DNA of 33,822 bases, taken from the NCBI RefSeq assembly GCF_000621525.1, contig NZ_JHYC01000032.1:1-33822 (forward strand), given 5' to 3'. Below are positions 1-8,871 of the stretch, piece after piece. A program made the position numbers and the translations under genes. Below the pieces are notes generated by a model. It was not told where the DNA came from. It saw only the letters and a program-made list of their open reading frames with translations, and ran no database searches. The stretch comes from Legionella fairfieldensis ATCC 49588 (GTDB lineage Bacteria; Pseudomonadota; Gammaproteobacteria; Legionellales; Legionellaceae). How positions within the stretch are numbered: position 1 is the stretch's first letter; each line of letters starts with the position of its first letter.

Positions 1-236
1 GCTGAAAACACTCTTGAAAAAGTGTCATGACTTGGCACACCGTTAGGTAACTTAAAATAATTTTTTAACCAATCAATATGATGGCAACAAAAATCTTCAA
101 TTTCAGTGTAACTTTGAGCACCAGCTAATACTGAAAATAAGGCTAAGCCAATAATATCCAAAAATAAATGTTTGCGCGTACGATTTATTCGAGGATCGGG
201 AATTTGGGAAAAAATTTCTACAAATAAACCTTCCAT
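1..236 (-). CDS. ISAs1-family transposase, N-terminal part (partial)
   Basis: This is the first 78 residues of a DDE transposase that runs off the window at position 1. Three stretches typical of the ISAs1/H-repeat transposase N-terminus (the DDE_Tnp_1-associated domain) are visible in the right order: IPDPRINRTRKH near residue 11, LDIIGLALFSVLAGA with YTEIEDF near residues 26-49, and LPNGVPSHDTFSRVF near residues 64-77. The ATG at 236 is preceded by an AAAAAGG Shine-Dalgarno-like stretch. The catalytic DDE residues lie outside the window, so it cannot be judged whether the gene is intact. Confidence 0.85.
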   Translation of the reverse strand, partial: MEGLFVEIFSQIPDPRINRTRKHLFLDIIGLALFSVLAGAQSYTEIEDFCCHHIDWLKNYFKLPNGVPSHDTFSRVFS

Positions 237-321
237 GATGCAACCTTTTTCAAAAAGAAGCAAATATAGCTTATAAATCAATTGAGTGGCAATTGCTTAA
301 AATTTAGATGCGTTTACCCTG
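1..321 (-). mobile_element. ISAs1-family insertion sequence, one terminus, cut by window edge
   Basis: The element contains the start of an ISAs1-type transposase and ends at a likely terminal inverted repeat. On the minus strand the terminus reads CAGGGTAAACGCATC (positions 307-321), and ISAs1-family ends typically begin with CAGGG. Transposase translation starts 85 bases inside this end, as expected for a compact single-gene element. The other end lies beyond position 1, so neither the matching terminal repeat nor the target-site duplication can be checked. The direct repeat, if present, would start at position 322. Confidence 0.7.
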
Positions 322-409
322 AACAAAAAATTCAAAAAAAGTACCCAATTGCCGACGAAAATGGGCTTCCAATGTCTTATTAAAAATCCCTATGAATGCC
401 GACTCTGTG

Positions 410-492
410 AATTAGCCTTAAATTTTACTTGACGCTTGCAAAGCCACGGTACGTAGGCATCATTAAAAATCAAGTAAAACTTAAGCCTAATT
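410..492. repeat. Imperfect inverted repeat in the IS-glmM spacer
   Basis: Two 23-base arms (410-432 and 470-492) match in reverse complement with two mismatches, around a 37-base centre. The pattern is AATTAGCCTTAAATTTTACT on the left and its near-complement on the right. It lies between the IS end (321) and the glmM stop (598) and holds no open reading frame of note. It could be a terminator-scale structure, a degenerate mobile-element remnant or a small repeat. No T-tract follows either arm, so a classical intrinsic terminator is unlikely. Nothing else was recognised in 322-597. Confidence 0.5.
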
Positions 493-597
493 GAAATGCC
501 AACTTGGCGGCAATTCGCGTTAATGGCTATTGTTCAGTACAAGATATACAAAGCACAATAAATAAGGGTGGAAGAGGGGCTTTTAGAGTCTCAAAAA

Positions 598-1953
598 TCA
601 GATGGGTTTATTCTGTCGCCTCTCAATTTCGATGATTTCTTCGCTAAGTTGTCGAGCCTGGCATTTTACCTGCTCTCTATTAAAACCCTCAACCATAAGA
701 CGTAATACAGGTTCCGTTCCCGATGGGCGGAGCAAAACACGACCTTCTCCTTGCAATTGTTGCGATAAAGCAGTGACCGCTTCTATAACCGCAGGATTTT
801 CAGCCAGCAAACTAGCGTGTTCTGTTTTAATATTGATTAAGGTCTGAGGTAATAATTGAACATCAGCAGCTAATTGCTGAAGCGTTTTTTCCTGCTTCAC
901 CATACATGAGAGCACTTGCAAAGCAGCAATAATACCATCACCTGTCGTTGTTTTATCCAGGCAAACGATATGACCTGAAGACTCACCTCCAATTTTCCAG
1001 TTTTGTTCCTTTAATGCCTCCAAAACATAGCGATCGCCAACTTTTACTCGCATAAAAGGGACGTTCATCGCTGTTATTGCTTTCTCCAGACCATAATTGC
1101 TCATTAATGTTCCCACTACACCATGCAATAAACCTTTTTGGTGTCTATCTTTAGCAATAATATAGAGGATTTGATCGCCATCGATCAGATTACCGGCTGC
1201 ATCTACCATAATAACCCGATCGCCATCACCATCCAGAGCAATACCTACATCCGCTCCAGTTTGTAAAACGGATTGCCGCATAACTTCCGGCGAGGTAGAA
1301 CCACATTGCTGATTAATATTAAACCCATCGGGCTTATCTCCCAGAACAACAACTTCTGCACCCAGCTCGCTAAATACATTAGGCGCAATGTGATAAGTCG
1401 CCCCATTTGCACAATCGACAACGATTTTAAGACCCGATAAACGAGTTAATGAAGGAATCGTTGACTTACAAAATTCAATATAACGCCCAGGCGCATCGTT
1501 AATCCGCGTAGCTTTACCTAATTTTACCGAGGCGACTGTTTGAAGAGGCTTGTCCATTTCCGCCTCGATAGCTAACTCCAGAGTATCCGGTAATTTACTG
1601 CCGTCAGCTGAAAAAAATTTTATCCCGTTATCTTCAAACAGATTATGGGAGGCGCTAATAACAATACCGGCATTGGCCCTTAATGTCTGAGTAAGATAGG
1701 CAATGGCAGGCGTAGGCATAGGACCTAATAAACTGACATCAATACCCGCAGCAGAGAGGCCCGCTTCAAGTGCGGACTCCAGCATATAACCGGATACTCG
1801 TGTATCTTTACCAATGATTATTTTTTTACGCTGACCATTGGCAAAAACACGCCCCACGGCCCATCCTAATTTTAAGATAAATTCAGGATTAATATTGGAG
1901 AAACCAACTTGCCCTCGAATACCATCTGTACCAAAATATTTACGTTGATTCAT
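598..1953 (-). CDS. glmM: Phosphoglucosamine mutase GlmM
   Basis: GlmM converts glucosamine-6-phosphate to glucosamine-1-phosphate in the cytosol, the step before UDP-GlcNAc synthesis for peptidoglycan and LPS. The 451-residue product fits the family length (about 445). The N-terminus is [10 protein letters not shown]. The catalytic phosphoserine loop ISASHN has Ser102, the position used in E. coli GlmM. The metal loop DGDGDR lies near residue 242 and the C-terminal phosphate-binding loop RPSGTEP near residue 425. The open frame extends 14 codons further upstream, but the ATG at 1953 starts directly at the conserved N-terminus. It overlaps the end of folP by 14 bases, implying co-transcription and probably translational coupling. 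The ftsH-folP-glmM order is common in gammaproteobacteria. Confidence 0.97.
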   Translation of the reverse strand: MNQRKYFGTDGIRGQVGFSNINPEFILKLGWAVGRVFANGQRKKIIIGKDTRVSGYMLESALEAGLSAAGIDVSLLGPMPTPAIAYLTQTLRANAGIVISASHNLFEDNGIKFFSADGSKLPDTLELAIEAEMDKPLQTVASVKLGKATRINDAPGRYIEFCKSTIPSLTRLSGLKIVVDCANGATYHIAPNVFSELGAEVVVLGDKPDGFNINQQCGSTSPEVMRQSVLQTGADVGIALDGDGDRVIMVDAAGNLIDGDQILYIIAKDRHQKGLLHGVVGTLMSNYGLEKAITAMNVPFMRVKVGDRYVLEALKEQNWKIGGESSGHIVCLDKTTTGDGIIAALQVLSCMVKQEKTLQQLAADVQLLPQTLINIKTEHASLLAENPAVIEAVTALSQQLQGEGRVLLRPSGTEPVLRLMVEGFNREQVKCQARQLSEEIIEIERRQNKPI

Positions 1954-2839
1954 TGCCAATCCCCACTTTATTCTTACCTGCCTCACAAATAGCATTTACC
2001 ATTTCCAACGCTTGCTTTGTTTCAGCAACATCATGGGTTCTGATAATTGCCACACCCTGCAGTGCGGTGAACACTGCAACGGCCAACCCTGCGGCTAAAC
2101 GTTTATTAACAGGACTATCAAGGATCATGCCAAGAGTGCTTTTACGGGAAACACCGAGCATCAAGGGTAATTGATGCTGTTGAAAACTTGTAAACTGCCC
2201 AACTATCTGTAAATTGTGTACGGGCATTTTTCCAAAACCAAAACCGGGGTCCAGAATAATATGATGGGGTTTTATCCCGGCAGCAAGACAAATCTGGATA
2301 CGTTGAGTAAAAAACCTGTTAACTTCGTGGATTACACCCTGAGCATACTGCGGTTCCTTTTGCATTGTCTGTGGCTCTCCTTGCATATGCATTAAACAGA
2401 CAGGCACATCCAGCTCTGCTGCTGTAACTAACGCTTCTTCGTTACGAAGCGCTGTTATATCATTAATCATCGCGGCACCTGCATAAACAGCCTCAGACAT
2501 AACCTGTGGTTTAGTAGTATCAATAGAGATACAAATATCGCTTTCTGCCCGCAGTTGCTCGATTACCGGCACCACACGCTCTAATTCTTCCGCTTCATTG
2601 ACCCTTGTTGCCCCTGGCCTTGAAGACTCGCCACCAATATCGATAATATCAGCGCCAGCAGCTATCATTTTACGAGCTTGCACCAGCGCATGACTTTTTT
2701 CATAATAGTAACCCCCATCAGAAAAAGAGTCCGGTGTTACATTCAGGATACCCATAATAAGGGGGCTTTGCTGTTGGTGGGCTTTTAACGGGAAGTGACT
2801 ATAAAATTCACACCACTGCTTAAATTGTTCTGTATTCAC
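1940..2839 (-). CDS. folP: Dihydropteroate synthase FolP
   Basis: FolP condenses para-aminobenzoate with 6-hydroxymethyl-7,8-dihydropterin pyrophosphate in folate synthesis and is the sulfonamide target. The 299-residue product shows the family signatures in order: [15 protein letters not shown] near residues 29-43 (pterin/pyrophosphate loop), [12 protein letters not shown] near 66-77, SIDTTKP near 104, INDITALR near 124, LMHMQG near 148, [10 protein letters not shown] near 195-204, and SRKS near 231 for the sulfa/pABA pocket. The start codon is GTG (2839). The N-terminus is somewhat longer than in E. coli (282 residues total). Its Shine-Dalgarno is weak, so initiation may depend on coupling to the short upstream frame at 2820-2936. 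Confidence 0.96.
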   Translation of the reverse strand: MNTEQFKQWCEFYSHFPLKAHQQQSPLIMGILNVTPDSFSDGGYYYEKSHALVQARKMIAAGADIIDIGGESSRPGATRVNEAEELERVVPVIEQLRAESDICISIDTTKPQVMSEAVYAGAAMINDITALRNEEALVTAAELDVPVCLMHMQGEPQTMQKEPQYAQGVIHEVNRFFTQRIQICLAAGIKPHHIILDPGFGFGKMPVHNLQIVGQFTSFQQHQLPLMLGVSRKSTLGMILDSPVNKRLAAGLAVAVFTALQGVAIIRTHDVAETKQALEMVNAICEAGKNKVGIGNEST

Positions 2840-2936
2840 AAAATCTCAGAGTAGAAAAAACCATCAAGCTGCCTGTTACCTGATGATAATGCCAATTTAA
2901 TAGGAATCCATCGAAGAAAATAGGTCTGTTCTTCAT
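2820..2936 (-). CDS. Possible 38-codon leader ORF overlapping the folP start
   Basis: Within the 200-base ftsH-folP spacer, an ATG at 2936 is preceded by a strong Shine-Dalgarno region (GAGGAGCGCAGGTC). It opens a 38-residue frame beginning MKNRPIFFDGF that ends with TAA 20 bases inside folP, in a different frame. The arrangement suits translational coupling, because folP itself has a GTG start with a weak ribosome site. The peptide resembles nothing recognised and could be fortuitous. The rest of the spacer (2937-3039) shows no gene. Confidence 0.25.
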   Translation of the reverse strand: MKNRPIFFDGFLLNWHYHQVTGSLMVFSTLRFCEYRTI

Positions 2937-3039
2937 GACCTGCGCTCCTCTGAGTTGACGCCACTGTATAAACACTTACTATTTTTTACAGCATACACAA
3001 TACTATGTATTTAGCGTCAGCTCGCTTATGAACATTATT

Positions 3040-4959
3040 TTAATGTTCACCCGCAGGATGATCAACTGCTTTGCCATTAATTGTTTTTGGCTTTTTGTCT
3101 TCATCTTTTTTATCGGTGTCCACAATCCTGGATGTCCCCCAACCTTCCGGCGGTGAAGGTTCATGACCTGACATAATTTCTTTTATTTGTGCCGCATCGA
3201 TTGTTTCATATTTAATCAAAGCGTCGGCCATTAAATGTAGTTTATCCATATTGGCAAGAAGAAGCTCTTTAGCCCGCTGATAATTTCTGTCGATAATTTG
3301 TCTAACTTCTTCATCGATCTGTTCCGCTGTTTTATCAGAAATTTCTTTATGCTGACTGACAGTTCTTCCCAAAAAGACTTCGCCTTCTTCCTCGCCAAAA
3401 GTAAGAGGCCCCAGACTGGATAAACCCCAGCTCGTTACCATTTTACGCGATATTTCTGTTGCTCGTGTAATATCATTGGACGCGCCTGTGGTCACACTTT
3501 CCACTCCAAAAATCAGTTCTTCAGCAATACGACCACCAAATAAACTGGATAGCTGACTTTCAAGACGACGCTTGCTATGACTATAGCGATCCTGCTCCGG
3601 TAAAAACATGGTGACGCCCAAAGCTCGACCACGAGGGATAATGGTAACCTTGTAGACTGGATCATGTTCAGGAACCAGTAACCCTACAATAGCATGACCT
3701 GCTTCGTGGTAGGCTGTTAATTTTTTTTCATTTTCATCCATAACCATTGAGCGGCGCTCTGCACCCATCATAATTTTATCTTTTGCTTTATCCAGTTCGA
3801 GCATACTTACCTTGCGCTTATTAGCACGTGCAGCAAACAAAGCGGCTTCATTAACCAGATTTGCCAAATCTGCACCCGAGAAGCCAGGAGTTCCTCTGGC
3901 TATTGGCAAAACTTCTACCTGCTTATCGATAGGCACTTTTTGTAAATGTACTTTTAGAATTTGCTCACGACCCCGAATATCGGGCAAAGGTACAACCACC
4001 TGACGGTCAAAGCGACCCGGACGCAGCAAAGCAGGATCCAGTACATCAGGACGGTTAGTAGCAGCAACTACAATAACTCCTTCATTTCCTTCAAATCCAT
4101 CCATTTCTACCAGTAATTGGTTTAATGTTTGCTCCCGTTCATCGTGCCCCCCACCAAGTCCGGCACCTCGATGTCTTCCCACCGCATCGATTTCATCAAT
4201 AAAGATAATGCAGGGCGCGTGCTTTTTAGCCTGTTCAAACATATCTCGGACACGAGAAGCACCTACCCCCACAAACATTTCCACAAAATCAGAACCTGAA
4301 ATAGTGAAAAATGGTACTTTAGCTTCACCAGCAACCGCTTTCGCTAACAGCGTTTTACCCGTTCCAGGTGAGCCAACAAGCAGGACACCTCGTGGAATAC
4401 GTCCGCCTAAATTCTGAAATTTGGAAGGATCTCGTAGAAAATCTACCAGCTCTTTAACCTCGTCTTTCGCCTCATCCACTCCAGCAACATCTGCAAAAGT
4501 AACTTTTACCTGATCTTCACCGAGAAGACGGGCACGAGAGCGGCCAAAGGACATGGCTCCTCGACCACCACCGCCCTGCATCTGCCGCATGAAGAAAATC
4601 CAGACCCCAATCAGGAGCAGCATGGGGAACCAGTTGATAAACAAGTGCAATAAAAAGCTTTCCTGTTGCTTTTCCTGGCCACTGACTTCAACCTTTGATT
4701 TTAATAATTCACCCAATAAAGCATCGTCCTGCATCGGCATATAGGTCACGAATCGACGATTGTTTTTCGTCATTCCCTTAATGACTTTATTATCTTCAAT
4801 AATTACGGAATTAATCATTCCGTGATCAACTTCTTTGAGGAATTCACTATAAGATAATTTCTCCGCAGTATTATGACGCGGACCGAAATTACTGAATACA
4901 GAAACCAGCACGATTGCTATAATCAGCCATAGGAATAAATTTTTTACCATGTCGTTCAA
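3040..4959 (-). CDS. ftsH: ATP-dependent zinc metalloprotease FtsH
   Basis: FtsH is a membrane-anchored AAA+ protease that degrades misassembled membrane proteins and short-lived regulators (LpxC and sigma-32 in E. coli). The 639 residues follow the family plan: membrane segment at about 6-25, periplasmic domain, second membrane segment at about 106-125 followed by a Gly-rich stretch, then the AAA+ module with Walker A GSPGTGKT near 195, Walker B IIFIDEID, and the SRH region ending RPGRFDR. The protease site is HEAGH (His418, His422), with a likely third zinc ligand in TTGASND. The start is TTG: GAGG lies 7 bases upstream of the TTG at 4959 but 16 from the internal ATG at 4950. Walker A has Ser where most FtsH have Pro (GPPGTGKT). 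The gene lies 53 bases downstream of rlmE. Confidence 0.97.
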   Translation of the reverse strand: MNDMVKNLFLWLIIAIVLVSVFSNFGPRHNTAEKLSYSEFLKEVDHGMINSVIIEDNKVIKGMTKNNRRFVTYMPMQDDALLGELLKSKVEVSGQEKQQESFLLHLFINWFPMLLLIGVWIFFMRQMQGGGGRGAMSFGRSRARLLGEDQVKVTFADVAGVDEAKDEVKELVDFLRDPSKFQNLGGRIPRGVLLVGSPGTGKTLLAKAVAGEAKVPFFTISGSDFVEMFVGVGASRVRDMFEQAKKHAPCIIFIDEIDAVGRHRGAGLGGGHDEREQTLNQLLVEMDGFEGNEGVIVVAATNRPDVLDPALLRPGRFDRQVVVPLPDIRGREQILKVHLQKVPIDKQVEVLPIARGTPGFSGADLANLVNEAALFAARANKRKVSMLELDKAKDKIMMGAERRSMVMDENEKKLTAYHEAGHAIVGLLVPEHDPVYKVTIIPRGRALGVTMFLPEQDRYSHSKRRLESQLSSLFGGRIAEELIFGVESVTTGASNDITRATEISRKMVTSWGLSSLGPLTFGEEEGEVFLGRTVSQHKEISDKTAEQIDEEVRQIIDRNYQRAKELLLANMDKLHLMADALIKYETIDAAQIKEIMSGHEPSPPEGWGTSRIVDTDKKDEDKKPKTINGKAVDHPAGEH

Positions 4960-5012
4960 AGCATTAACCTCGATTTGTGACGTATTTCTACGACGTTAGA
5001 ACGATAAAGTTA

Positions 5013-5633
5013 CTATAAATTATAGCCCTTCGCCAGCAAATAGGTTTCCCGTGAGCGAGAACGCGAAGCTTGAGGCTTTCGAATAATGACTCTATCAAAT
5101 TGTAAACGCGCCTGCTTGACAAGCGCATCAAATCCAGCACCATGAAACATCTTCATTAACATTGATCCCCCAGGTCTTAACATTTTATTGCCAAAATCGA
5201 AAGCAAGTTCTGCCAGGTACATTGCCCGAGGAATGTCAACCACTGCTGAACCACTCATATTTGGGGCCATATCCGATAAAAGCAAGTCCACTCCACGTTC
5301 AGACACTACATTCATTAATTGTGCCAGTACTTCATCCTCACGAAAATCCCCCTGAATAAACTCCACACCTGCCAAACTGTCCATTGGCAATATGTCTAAT
5401 GCTACAATAATACCATGTCCTTTCAGCTTTTCCGCTACATATTGTGCCCATCCTCCGGGAGCAGCACCCAAGTCCACCACGGTCATGCCCGGTTTTAACA
5501 ATTGTTCTTTTTCATCGACTTCTTTTAATTTATAAACGGCACGGCTACGATAGCCTTCGGCCTGAGCTTTTTTAACGTAAACATCATCAAAATGTTCCTG
5601 TAACCAGCGTTTACTACTTTTGGAACGGGACAT
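5013..5633 (-). CDS. rlmE: 23S rRNA 2'-O-methyltransferase RlmE (RrmJ/FtsJ)
   Basis: RlmE transfers a methyl group from SAM to the 2'-O of U2552 in the 23S rRNA A-loop, late in 50S assembly. The 206-residue product matches the E. coli length (209). Visible features are the basic N-terminus SKSSKRWLQEHF, YRSRAVYKLKE with the first catalytic Lys region, the SAM loop VDLGAAPGGWAQ near residue 60, LLSDMAPNMSG with the catalytic Asp region, and KMFHGAG with the second catalytic Lys. The frame continues 24 codons upstream, but MSRSKSSKRW at 5633 matches the family N-terminus. rlmE followed by ftsH is a conserved arrangement, linked to heat-shock control in E. coli. The gene is divergent from yhbY. 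Confidence 0.96.
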   Translation of the reverse strand: MSRSKSSKRWLQEHFDDVYVKKAQAEGYRSRAVYKLKEVDEKEQLLKPGMTVVDLGAAPGGWAQYVAEKLKGHGIIVALDILPMDSLAGVEFIQGDFREDEVLAQLMNVVSERGVDLLLSDMAPNMSGSAVVDIPRAMYLAELAFDFGNKMLRPGGSMLMKMFHGAGFDALVKQARLQFDRVIIRKPQASRSRSRETYLLAKGYNL

Positions 5634-5735
5634 AGCAATTTCGTTAAGGAAGAGAAAACTATCATAATACTGAAATTTGCTACCTTTTCCCAGCGAAACG
5701 TGCAATAATTTACCATTTAATAGAGATAACCATTA

Positions 5736-6011
5736 ATGGATACCACTTTCAAGCAGGCGTTAAAAGCACAAGCTCATCATTTAAAACCTGTAGTACTTTT
5801 GGGGGCGAAAGGCTTGACCCCGGCAGTTATTGAGGAAACCAATATTGCCTTACTGGCTCACGAATTAATCAAAATAAAAATTAATGGTACCGAGAAAGAA
5901 GACAGACAACTCATTGCAGCCACGCTCTGTTCTGAGCTTCAGGCCCAGCTGATACAATTAATTGGTAATATAGCCATATTATATCGTAAAAACCAGAAAG
6001 AAACAGGTTAA
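5736..6011 (+). CDS. yhbY: CRM-domain RNA-binding protein YhbY
   Basis: This small 91-residue protein consists of a single CRS1-YhbY (CRM) domain. In E. coli, YhbY associates with pre-50S ribosomal subunits. Diagnostic features are LLGAKGLTPAVIEE near residues 21-34, containing the GxxG RNA-binding loop, followed by HELIKIKI and a C-terminal strand GNIAILYRKN typical of the fold. It diverges from rlmE across about 100 bases, the usual gammaproteobacterial layout, so the two probably share a promoter region. The 237 bases after it (6012-6248) hold no recognised gene. They must supply the promoter for the next operon, and a TACAAT lies 27 bases before that start. Confidence 0.93.
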   Translation: MDTTFKQALKAQAHHLKPVVLLGAKGLTPAVIEETNIALLAHELIKIKINGTEKEDRQLIAATLCSELQAQLIQLIGNIAILYRKNQKETG

Positions 6012-6248
6012 ACCAGACGTGCCTGAGTTAATGGAAGAGCATAATGTGCCAGGTACGTGCAGAATCTGATCCTGTTTTGGATGCCTGGTTATAGCGATAA
6101 GCAAGCAGAAAAAGGCTTTTAGATCTCCCAGGCTTCTTAATTGCGTGACAGCAGAGGCAGTATTGTATACACTTTTATAAACCTGGTGCCAAATTGCCAA
6201 AGCCATCGGCGTAACATGATACAATGGCCCTAAACATGCTGGGGGCTT

Positions 6249-6830
6249 ATGAAATTACCGTCTTTACAAATGATATTAAAACACATACCCAACGTGCTTA
6301 CCTTGCTTCGCCTGGTATTGATAGCACCTTTTTTAATATTTCTTTATCATCATGAATACATCCATGCTTTTTACATGTTTTTTCTTGCAGGATTTACTGA
6401 CGCTCTCGACGGCTGGTTAGCACGCCATTTTCATTGGCAAAGTCCTTTGGGTTCTTTTATTGATCCTTTGGCAGATAAATTATTGGTGGCTTCCAGCTTT
6501 ATTTCCCTGGCATTGCTGGGCGAGCTTCCCTGGTGGCTCGTTATTCTGGTTTTTCTACGAGATTTAACGATTTCTGCGGGTGTAATAGCCTGGTATTGGT
6601 TTGTGCAGCGCAAGCTTGATTTTGAACCCACATGGTTAAGTAAAATTAATACTACTTTACAATTAACATTGGTGACATTTTGCCTTTTTGAACTGGCTTT
6701 TTTTGAATTTACTCCCTATCTGATTCATTCACTCATCTTCATTACCGCATTAACGACTGCAGCCACTTATGTTGATTATGTTCTAACGTGGAGCAGGAAA
6801 GCATGCTCTATTGATCCGCTTATCAAATGA
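6249..6830 (+). CDS. CDP-alcohol phosphatidyltransferase (PgsA-like)
   Basis: This 193-residue inner-membrane enzyme belongs to the family that swaps CMP of a CDP-alcohol for an acceptor hydroxyl in phospholipid synthesis. The full catalytic motif D-G-x2-A-R-x8-G-x3-D-x3-D is present (DGWLAR, then GSFIDPLADK) near residues 53-76. IPNVLTLLRLVL at 13-24 is the typical N-terminal signature, and several hydrophobic segments follow. Similarity to PgsA (phosphatidylglycerophosphate synthase) is plausible, but the acceptor cannot be read from the sequence, so no symbol is given. Its stop codon overlaps the hda start (ATGA), so the two are co-translated. The last dozen residues (SRKACSIDPLIK) are polar. 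Confidence 0.88.
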   Translation: MKLPSLQMILKHIPNVLTLLRLVLIAPFLIFLYHHEYIHAFYMFFLAGFTDALDGWLARHFHWQSPLGSFIDPLADKLLVASSFISLALLGELPWWLVILVFLRDLTISAGVIAWYWFVQRKLDFEPTWLSKINTTLQLTLVTFCLFELAFFEFTPYLIHSLIFITALTTAATYVDYVLTWSRKACSIDPLIK

Positions 6831-7516
6831 ACCGTCAGTTAGCTTTAACGATCCAACTTAATGAGGAAGCCACTCTCGCCGATTTTTGCTGGGAAACGAA
6901 CAGGCTGTTGCAACACCAGCTTATTAATAGTCTGAATGGTCAGGGCGAGCGTTTCTTTTATCTTTGGGGAGGAACAGGGTGTGGCAAAACCCATTTGCTT
7001 CAAGCCTGCTGTCAGGCGATGGACAATGCATCGGCTATTTATTTACCTTTGCGCATACTTAAAGAATGGGGTACTGAAAGTATCGAGGGTTTAGCGGAAC
7101 AACGTTTGCTTGCTATTGATGATATTGAAGCCATTGCTACAGATAAAGCCTGGGAGGAAGCTTTATTTCACCTTTACAATCGAATACGTGATAATGATAA
7201 AACTATTCTGCTTATCAGTAGCCAACAACCTCTCTCCGCCCTAACGATTCAACTGGCAGATTTGCGATCACGCCTGGCCTGGGGTTTAGTCGCGCAACTT
7301 AATGAATTAAGTGATGAATTAAAAATAAAAACCTTGCAGCAACATGCCACCAAACGTGGTTTTACTTTACCGACGAGCGTTGTTCAATTTTTGCTAAATC
7401 GTTGCACGCGCAACATGCATGATTTAAATCAGATACTCAATGATTTGGACAAAGCCTCTTTAGCTGCCCAGCGGAAAATTACGGTGCCTTTTGCTAAATC
7501 AATTCTGGGCATTTAA
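6827..7516 (+). CDS. hda: DnaA regulatory inactivator Hda homologue
   Basis: Hda is a AAA+ relative of DnaA which, together with the DNA-loaded beta clamp, stimulates hydrolysis of DnaA-bound ATP and prevents re-initiation of replication. The 229-residue protein has a QLAL clamp-binding motif at residues 4-7, as expected at the Hda N-terminus. It also shows Walker A WGGTGCGKTHLL near 47-58, Walker B LLAIDDIE near 93, a sensor I stretch (LLISSQQP) and an arginine-finger region LRSRLAWG near 141. There is no DnaA DNA-binding domain, which separates it from DnaA itself. It overlaps the upstream phosphatidyltransferase by four bases. Its stop codon overlaps the stop of the convergent gene at 7513, so no terminator separates them. 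Confidence 0.93.
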   Translation: MNRQLALTIQLNEEATLADFCWETNRLLQHQLINSLNGQGERFFYLWGGTGCGKTHLLQACCQAMDNASAIYLPLRILKEWGTESIEGLAEQRLLAIDDIEAIATDKAWEEALFHLYNRIRDNDKTILLISSQQPLSALTIQLADLRSRLAWGLVAQLNELSDELKIKTLQQHATKRGFTLPTSVVQFLLNRCTRNMHDLNQILNDLDKASLAAQRKITVPFAKSILGI

Positions 7517-8724
7517 ATTCTGATTAAATTATCAACTGGTAATTCAGGTTGTCCTGGATTATTAATCAGGAGCTTATTCGGGCCTGAATTAGTTAAACAG
7601 GGATAAAAACCATAAGGATTGCTGCCTTCAGCATTCTGATACCGGGTGACTTTTTCTGATATCTTTTTCTCGCTGCTTTTATAGATTTGATCTGCTTTCT
7701 CAGTCTTATCGAGAAAATGCTCCATATTGGTTAATAGCGTTCCCAATCTGTCTTTTTGTACTTCCACCTTTTTATCAGAACAAAATTTGTCAATTTTTTC
7801 CTGATCCAGACCCATGAAGCGACCAATAAGATTTTCTATTCCGGGTCGTTCAACAAACCAGTACACGCTAAAAGCGGCCAAACCAACCAGAACACTGACC
7901 AAAACAACAGGCCAAAAAGTAGGCACAATGGCACTGGCAAAAAATAATCCCGCAATAGCTAAAGCTACCGTTTGCCCGGCAAAGAAACCTCCACTAAAAA
8001 AGATAACACCAGCGATAGCCGCCGTAGCGTATTTGGCGACTTTCAAACTTTTATTTTCTTTTAACTCGGTTAATGTATTTCTTACTTTATCTAAATCATT
8101 ATAACGCCTTATTAGCTCCCTAATGAGTGCAATATCTTCTTTAAGCTGTCGACAATCATGCGTTGTGTAACGTTTGTCGTAAGTTATGCGTAAACTTTCA
8201 ATTTCTTTAACCTGCTCTAAATAAATATCCACAATTTCAGGCGTCTTCTTCAAAGCGACCCCTAGATAATTTGAAATTGCGACGAGATCAAAAGCATAAA
8301 AAACCATGATGGACAGGGCGGAAAAAAGAATTCCGGCAGCAAATGTAGCTATTACAGGCAATGAAAAAACACCTAACATAGCAGTTATGCCATCAAAACC
8401 TTCACAACCACAAAAAATTGTTCCAGCAATAGCAAGTAATATAAATTTAAGCTTGGAAAATCCATTAGTCGTTTTTCCAGTAGTCTCATCTTTTATCTGA
8501 ATGGACAAAGAATTACGTAAATCTACTAAAAGTGAGGTGTACAATGATTCTAAAATATAGCGTGTCTTATTGTCTATTTTTTGATTGCTATTAAACCAAT
8601 TGATAAATTCAGGGTACGTAAAAGTGGTTATATCCCCAAGAAGATTGAAAGGTGATAGATTGGTTTGTTTGAGTGAATCCATTAACTTTCGTGACCTGGA
8701 ACTAAGTAATATTCTCCCAGACAT
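7513..8724 (-). CDS. Hypothetical membrane protein with central coiled coil
   Basis: No family was recognised in these 403 residues. The layout is: a polar N-terminus of about 90 residues; hydrophobic segments at about 92-110 and 115-152; a charged heptad-like stretch at about 165-228 (EQVKEIESLR, LKEDIALIRELIRRYNDL); then more hydrophobic segments from about 230 to 292; and a soluble, lysine-rich C-terminal third. Two hairpin-like membrane blocks around a coiled coil recur in Legionella Dot/Icm effectors that act on host membranes, but that assignment is only inferred. Translation starts at the ATG at 8724 after a G-run (GGGGGG). The stop overlaps that of hda. A Fur-like sequence lies about 40 bases upstream. 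Confidence 0.8.
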   Translation of the reverse strand: MSGRILLSSRSRKLMDSLKQTNLSPFNLLGDITTFTYPEFINWFNSNQKIDNKTRYILESLYTSLLVDLRNSLSIQIKDETTGKTTNGFSKLKFILLAIAGTIFCGCEGFDGITAMLGVFSLPVIATFAAGILFSALSIMVFYAFDLVAISNYLGVALKKTPEIVDIYLEQVKEIESLRITYDKRYTTHDCRQLKEDIALIRELIRRYNDLDKVRNTLTELKENKSLKVAKYATAAIAGVIFFSGGFFAGQTVALAIAGLFFASAIVPTFWPVVLVSVLVGLAAFSVYWFVERPGIENLIGRFMGLDQEKIDKFCSDKKVEVQKDRLGTLLTNMEHFLDKTEKADQIYKSSEKKISEKVTRYQNAEGSNPYGFYPCLTNSGPNKLLINNPGQPELPVDNLIRI

Positions 8725-8762
8725 ATACCCCCCATAAACAAAAGTGCTATAAACTCTGACTA

Positions 8763-8777
8763 TGATAATGATAATTT
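8763..8777 (-). promoter_or_regulatory. Possible weak Fur box upstream of the 403-residue membrane protein gene
   Basis: The sequence TGATAATGATAATTT matches the left half of the 7-1-7 Fur inverted repeat (TGATAAT-N-ATTATCA) perfectly and the right half at 4 of 7 positions. It lies 39-53 bases upstream of the ATG at 8724, where an operator would be expected. The spacer is AT-rich, so a chance match is possible. It is much weaker than the site at 25939. Confidence 0.3.
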
Positions 8778-8871
8778 ATTAACCAAATATTAAGCCAATT
8801 GAATTGATATAAAAATCAAGGCGTTATTATTTACATTTAACAGAGGATTAGTCTGAAGAAAACTAACAATA

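Noticed and set aside
5634-5716. Upstream in-frame extension of rlmE and an alternative 63-codon frame
   Set aside because: The family N-terminus begins at MSRSKSSKRW. The extension lies in the divergent promoter region shared with yhbY.
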